The position numbers and the translations under genes are program-made. DNA of 8,372 nt, from assembly GCA_016297945.1 (NCBI GenBank), contig JAEDFR010000099.1, forward strand, positions 1 through 8,372, written 5' to 3'. The notes under the pieces were generated by a model. That model ran no database searches. It saw only the letters and a program-made list of their open reading frames with translations, and was not told where the DNA came from. Numbering within the stretch: position 1 is the first letter of the stretch; every line of letters starts with the position of its first letter. This document shows, piece by piece, positions 5,762 to 8,372 of the stretch. This stretch comes from Lachnospiraceae bacterium. GTDB taxonomy: Bacteria; Bacillota; Clostridia; Lachnospirales; Lachnospiraceae.

Positions 5762-6235
5762 TCATTTTCTTCCGCGTCTCATATCCTCAAGCTGTCTGTC
5801 AATATCATCCGAATAAGAGCCTTTCCGATTTCTTTTTCTGGAATGATATCCATAGTCTTCTTCCGGATTAGCAATCAGAATTTTTGCGAGCAGACCAACA
5901 CCACCAAAAATCAATACAAGCATCAGTACCCACTCATATAATGTGATTGTCTGCAAACGGATGGTTGTGGATGCGATCACGCCTGCTACAATAATCAATA
6001 CACCAACGGCTATCATTATTTTAGAACCCCAGGAGCCACCTGATGCAAAAAGCCATACAATGCCAATAATTAACGGCACAATCAGCAAACCGGATGTAAC
6101 ATGTATTCCTCCAAACATAAAGCCCATTCCGAAACCGGATGAAACCATTACTTTCTGGGAAAATAAGAATAAACCTCCTACCAACATGGCAAGACCGGCC
6201 AAAAACTGTAATAATTCATTTCTTGCTTTTTTCAT
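5762..6235 (-). CDS. Small four-helix membrane protein, function unknown
   Basis: I do not recognise this 157-residue protein. It has four probable membrane segments: about 9-26 (QFLAGLAMLVGGLFLF), 44-64 (IHVTSGLLIVPLIIGIVWLF), 72-92 (KIMIAVGVLIIVAGVIA) and 100-121 (YEWVLMLVLIFGGVGLLAKI). Between the first two lies a glycine- and methionine-rich loop, GFGMGFMFGG (34-43). The last 35 residues are a charged hydrophilic tail with a basic patch (SRKRNRKGS, 132-140), an acidic stretch (SDDIDRQLEDM, 142-152) and a basic end (RRGRK). No enzyme motif or signal-peptidase site is evident. The ATG at 6235 has GGAGG 10 nt upstream, and a promoter with an exact TATAAT lies at 6317-6345. The stop is 149 bp before rho with no terminator, so cotranscription with rho is possible. 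It is probably real, given its composition, start signals and promoter. Confidence 0.8.
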   Translation of the reverse strand: MKKARNELLQFLAGLAMLVGGLFLFSQKVMVSSGFGMGFMFGGIHVTSGLLIVPLIIGIVWLFASGGSWGSKIMIAVGVLIIVAGVIASTTIRLQTITLYEWVLMLVLIFGGVGLLAKILIANPEEDYGYHSRKRNRKGSYSDDIDRQLEDMRRGRK

Positions 6236-6316
6236 ATGTTATTTTCCTCCAAATAAAACAAATCGTTTCCAAACAGCTTTTCGAGCTATTTTTGTATTCA
6301 TTTAACATATATGCGT

Positions 6317-6345
6317 ATTATAACGTAAAAACATCAGAAATTCCA
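6317..6345 (-). promoter_or_regulatory. Promoter for the membrane-protein gene (and possibly rho)
   Basis: Read on the minus strand, an exact TATAAT (6322-6317) lies 17 bp after TGGAAT (6345-6340), a weak -35 box matching three of six bases. Transcription would start near 6310, giving a leader of about 75 nt before the ATG at 6235. Confidence 0.55.
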
Positions 6346-6404
6346 CTTCTATCGACTTGAAAAATCTGAATTGTTCATTTATCATATGATACGAGGGTTC
6401 AAAA

Positions 6405-6438
6405 GTCATACTTTTCATGCTTAAATGAAAAATATGAC
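6405..6438. promoter_or_regulatory. Large dyad, candidate operator upstream of the malic enzyme gene
   Basis: Arms of 14 nt, GTCATACTTTTCAT (6405-6418) and ATGAAAAATATGAC (6425-6438), are inverted copies with a single mismatch around a 6-nt spacer. The dyad ends one base before the proposed -35 box of the malic enzyme promoter (6440). It is A/T-rich and has no T-tract downstream on the plus strand, so a protein-binding site is more likely than a terminator. A second perfect palindrome, ATCATATGAT, lies 14 bp upstream (6381-6390). Confidence 0.5.
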
Positions 6439-6439
6439 C

Positions 6440-6468
6440 TTGACGCATGCAAACATAAAATCAATAAA
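6440..6468 (+). promoter_or_regulatory. Likely malic enzyme promoter
   Basis: TTGACG (6440-6445, five of six) is followed after 17 bp by AATAAA (6463-6468, four of six). Transcription near 6475 would give a leader of about 30 nt with the ribosome binding site AGAAGGA. The weak -10 box would suit a promoter that depends on a regulator at the adjacent dyad. Confidence 0.45.
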
Positions 6469-6504
6469 TGAATTACAAATAATATAAGAAAGAAGGACCA
6501 CACA

Positions 6505-7659
6505 ATGACAGTGAATGAAAAAGCTTTAAAACTCCATGAAGAATGGCAGGGAAAACTCGAAACAACCGCAAAGGCATCTGTTAATTCCAGAGAAGATTTA
6601 GCACTTGCTTACACGCCCGGTGTTGCAGAACCTTGTAAGGTAATCGCAGAAAATCCCGATGATGTTTATAAATATACCATGAAGGCAAACACCGTTGCCG
6701 TTGTTTCTGACGGAAGCGCCGTATTGGGACTTGGAAATATCGGTGCCAAGGCCGCTATGCCGGTTATGGAAGGAAAAGCTGTTTTATTTAAAGAATTTGG
6801 TGGCGTTAATGCCGTTCCGATTTGTTTAGATACACAGGATACCGAAGAAATCATCAAAACCGTTACTTATCTTGCACCCGGTTTTGGCGGTATCAACTTA
6901 GAGGACATTTCCGCTCCCCGTTGTTTTGAAATTGAAGAAAGATTAAAAGCAACTCTGGACATCCCGGTATTCCACGACGATCAGCACGGAACCGCGATTG
7001 TTGTTTTGGCTGCTACAATTAATGCATTAAAGATTGTTAAGAAAAATAAAGAAGACGTCCGTGTAGTTGTAAACGGTGCCGGTGCAGCAGGCGTTGCAAT
7101 TTCCAAATTATTATTAAACTATGGTATCAAAGATGTGATTATGTGTAACAGCAAAGGAATTGTTGCCAAAGGTGCTGCCAGATTAAACTGGATGCAGGAA
7201 AAAATGCTTGAAGTTACCAATCTTGAAAACAAAACCGGTACGCTGGCAGATGCCGTAGTTGGTGCTGATATCTTTGTCGGTGTTTCTGCTCCGAATACCT
7301 TAACACCTGAGATGGTTAAGACAATGGCAAAAGATCCGATTATCTTTGCTATGGCTAACCCGGTTCCGGAAATCATGCCTGACGTTGCTAAAGCAGCAGG
7401 TGCCAGAATCGTTGGAACCGGACGTAGTGATTTCCCGAATCAGATAAACAACGTGGTTGCATTCCCCGGCATTTTCAAGGGAGCTTTGGAAGGACGTGCT
7501 CCACAGATTACCGAAGAAATGAAGTTAGCTGCTGCTTTCGCACTCGCAGATTTAGTTCCCGAAGATGAATTAAATGAGGATAACATTATGCCGGAAGCTT
7601 TCAATCCGGTTGTTGCCGAAACGGTTGCAGCTGCAGTTAAGGCTCATATCCAAAAATAA
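6505..7659 (+). CDS. Malic enzyme, short form, NAD(P)-dependent
   Basis: This enzyme catalyses oxidative decarboxylation of L-malate to pyruvate and CO2 with reduction of NAD(P)+, using Mg2+ or Mn2+, in the cytosol. At 384 residues it is the short bacterial type, without the C-terminal phosphotransacetylase-like domain of the long MaeB form. The N-terminal domain has AYTPGVAEPC (35-44, catalytic Tyr36), VSDGSAVLGLGNIG (67-80) and MEGKAVLFKEFGG (88-100, catalytic Lys91). Metal-binding residues are in NLEDISAPRCF (131-141; E133, D134) and FHDDQHGTAIV (156-166). The NAD(P) domain has GAGAAG (191-196) and later FAMANPVPEIMPD (281-293) and TGRSDFPNQINN (305-316). The second beta strand ends in CNSKG rather than a clear Asp, so coenzyme preference cannot be read with confidence. 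The ATG at 6505 has AGAAGGA 7 nt upstream. There is no strong terminator before the DUF4364 gene 92 bp downstream. Confidence 0.96.
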   Translation: MTVNEKALKLHEEWQGKLETTAKASVNSREDLALAYTPGVAEPCKVIAENPDDVYKYTMKANTVAVVSDGSAVLGLGNIGAKAAMPVMEGKAVLFKEFGGVNAVPICLDTQDTEEIIKTVTYLAPGFGGINLEDISAPRCFEIEERLKATLDIPVFHDDQHGTAIVVLAATINALKIVKKNKEDVRVVVNGAGAAGVAISKLLLNYGIKDVIMCNSKGIVAKGAARLNWMQEKMLEVTNLENKTGTLADAVVGADIFVGVSAPNTLTPEMVKTMAKDPIIFAMANPVPEIMPDVAKAAGARIVGTGRSDFPNQINNVVAFPGIFKGALEGRAPQITEEMKLAAAFALADLVPEDELNEDNIMPEAFNPVVAETVAAAVKAHIQK

Positions 7660-7687
7660 ACTCCATTTTATTACGTGGCTACGAAAT

Positions 7688-7717
7688 TTGCCGCATAGAA
7701 TAGAATAGAGATAAAAT
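7688..7717 (+). promoter_or_regulatory. Possible promoter for the DUF4364 gene
   Basis: TTGCCG (7688-7693, four of six) and TAAAAT (7712-7717, five of six) are 18 bp apart in the 92-bp gap after the malic enzyme gene. The TTGCCG overlaps the right arm of a weak 5-bp hairpin (GTGGC / GCCGC) with no T-tract. The gene may be read from here, from the malic enzyme promoter, or both. Confidence 0.35.
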
Positions 7718-7751
7718 TGAGAACAAATATCAATTATAGGTTTACATAATT

Positions 7752-8267
7752 ATGACGCAAGAACCCATGACCTTATACAAGCTAATCATCCTGTATATGT
7801 TGGATCGTGCAACACAGCCTCTGACAAAAGCCCAGATTGATGATTTTATCCTGGAAAAAGAATACACCAATTATCTGACGCTCCAGCAGGCCATTGCGGA
7901 ATTAAGTGAAATTCAGTTAATTTCCACTGAAACCTTCCACAATCGCACGCAACTTATGTTAACCGAAGAAGGTAAATCTACCATTGCCCTTTTTCATAAA
8001 CAGATTTCAGATGCAATCAAGCAGGAAGTTAGCGATTACTTACGGGAGCATGCCATAGAGCTTCGAAACGAAGTTTCTGTCACCGGACAATATCAAAGAG
8101 TTTCTTCCAAATCCTATGAAACTGTTTTACGTGCTACCGAGCGCGGAGATTTACTGATGGAATTGAAAATCACTGTCCCGGATGAAAAAACTGCCACGGC
8201 TGTTTGTGAGCAGTGGCAGAAAAAAAATGAAGATATTTATGCATTGATTATGAAGGAATTGTTTTAA
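7752..8267 (+). CDS. DUF4364 family protein, possible winged-helix regulator
   Basis: The 171-residue length and the start MTLYKLIILYMLDRA (6-20) fit the DUF4364 family, found mainly in Clostridia, with no function I can state. Residues about 7-85 look like a winged helix-turn-helix: helix LYKLIILYMLDRA, then PLTKAQIDDFILEK (23-36), then LTLQQAIAELSEIQLI (42-57) as a candidate recognition helix, then a wing-like TFHNRTQLMLTEEGK (61-75). Residues about 77-107 are helical and could form a dimer interface. The C-terminal half (110-171) contains LLMELKITVPDEKTATAVCE (134-153) and looks like a separate alpha/beta domain. The ATG at 7752 has only a weak ribosome binding site (ATAGG, 11 nt away), and a second Met at codon 6 has none better. 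The gene follows malic enzyme by 92 bp and is closed by the hairpin at 8326-8372. A regulatory role is inference from predicted fold alone. Confidence 0.82.
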   Translation: MTQEPMTLYKLIILYMLDRATQPLTKAQIDDFILEKEYTNYLTLQQAIAELSEIQLISTETFHNRTQLMLTEEGKSTIALFHKQISDAIKQEVSDYLREHAIELRNEVSVTGQYQRVSSKSYETVLRATERGDLLMELKITVPDEKTATAVCEQWQKKNEDIYALIMKELF

Positions 8268-8325
8268 TCCCAAATGATTTCATACAAACAATAAAAGGTT
8301 CCAATTTCGTTTCATTCTGATATGT

Positions 8326-8372
8326 ACCCTCTTTACTGGACAAAGTAAATGTCCAGTAAGGAGGGTTATTTT
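8326..8372 (+). terminator. Strong intrinsic terminator after the DUF4364 gene
   Basis: A 16-bp stem (8326-8341 with 8351-8366, one G-U wobble) encloses a 9-nt loop and is followed by TATTTT, where the window ends, so the full T-tract is not visible. It lies 58 bp after the DUF4364 stop. A symmetrical stem this long could also serve a converging gene beyond the window. Confidence 0.8.

Noticed and set aside
6255..6275. Catabolite-responsive element near the membrane-protein leader
   Set aside because: TGGAAACGATTTGT on the minus strand shares the central CG but fails several symmetric consensus positions, including the 3' end.
6216..6308. 30-codon minus-strand ORF overlapping the start of the membrane-protein gene
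   Set aside because: Its ATG would lie almost at the predicted transcription start and has no ribosome binding site; the composition is unremarkable and it overlaps a gene with a strong start signal.
1..8372. CRISPR array, insertion sequence, prophage, toxin-antitoxin or defence system
   Set aside because: No repeat-spacer array, transposase, integrase or paired small toxin-like genes can be seen; the gene content is core translation, transcription and central metabolism.

Overview
The window looks like ordinary core chromosome from a low-to-moderate GC, Gram-positive anaerobe of the Clostridia, most likely Lachnospiraceae. This rests on gene content and order (rho, zinc-type rpmE, DUF1385, prmC, prfA in one direction), on strong GGAGG-type ribosome binding sites, on AT-rich intergenic DNA with sigma-A-like promoters, and on a DUF4364 gene. 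The family assignment is inference from protein recall; no search was run.

Layout. Bases 1-497 hold no intact gene. They contain a strong minus-strand intrinsic terminator (20-54), a good minus-strand promoter (432-460) and short, broken coding-like frames between them. From 498 to 6235 all genes are on the minus strand. In transcription order they are an unrecognised four-helix membrane protein (6235-5762), rho (5612-4320), rpmE (4187-3990) with its own promoter and terminator, a DUF1385/YqhQ-like membrane protein (3783-2743) with its own promoter, prmC (2659-1775) and prfA (1568-498). A divergent intergenic region (6236-6504) leads to the plus-strand genes: a short-form malic enzyme (6505-7659) and a DUF4364 protein (7752-8267). 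The window closes on a 16-bp-stem terminator hairpin (8326-8372).

How the genes work together. The minus-strand block is about gene expression. Rho ends transcription, L31 is a ribosomal protein, RF1 (PrfA) ends translation, and PrmC methylates the glutamine of the RF1 GGQ loop, so enzyme and substrate are encoded side by side. The plus-strand pair is metabolic: malic enzyme links malate and pyruvate, and the DUF4364 protein with a winged-helix-like N-terminus may be a regulator.

I do not see a new defence, mobile or biosynthetic system here. The signals most worth a second look are non-coding: a 14-bp-arm dyad directly upstream of the proposed malic enzyme promoter; a promoter-to-terminator unit downstream of prfA with no intact gene; and short duplications at the 3' ends of rho, prmC and prfA.
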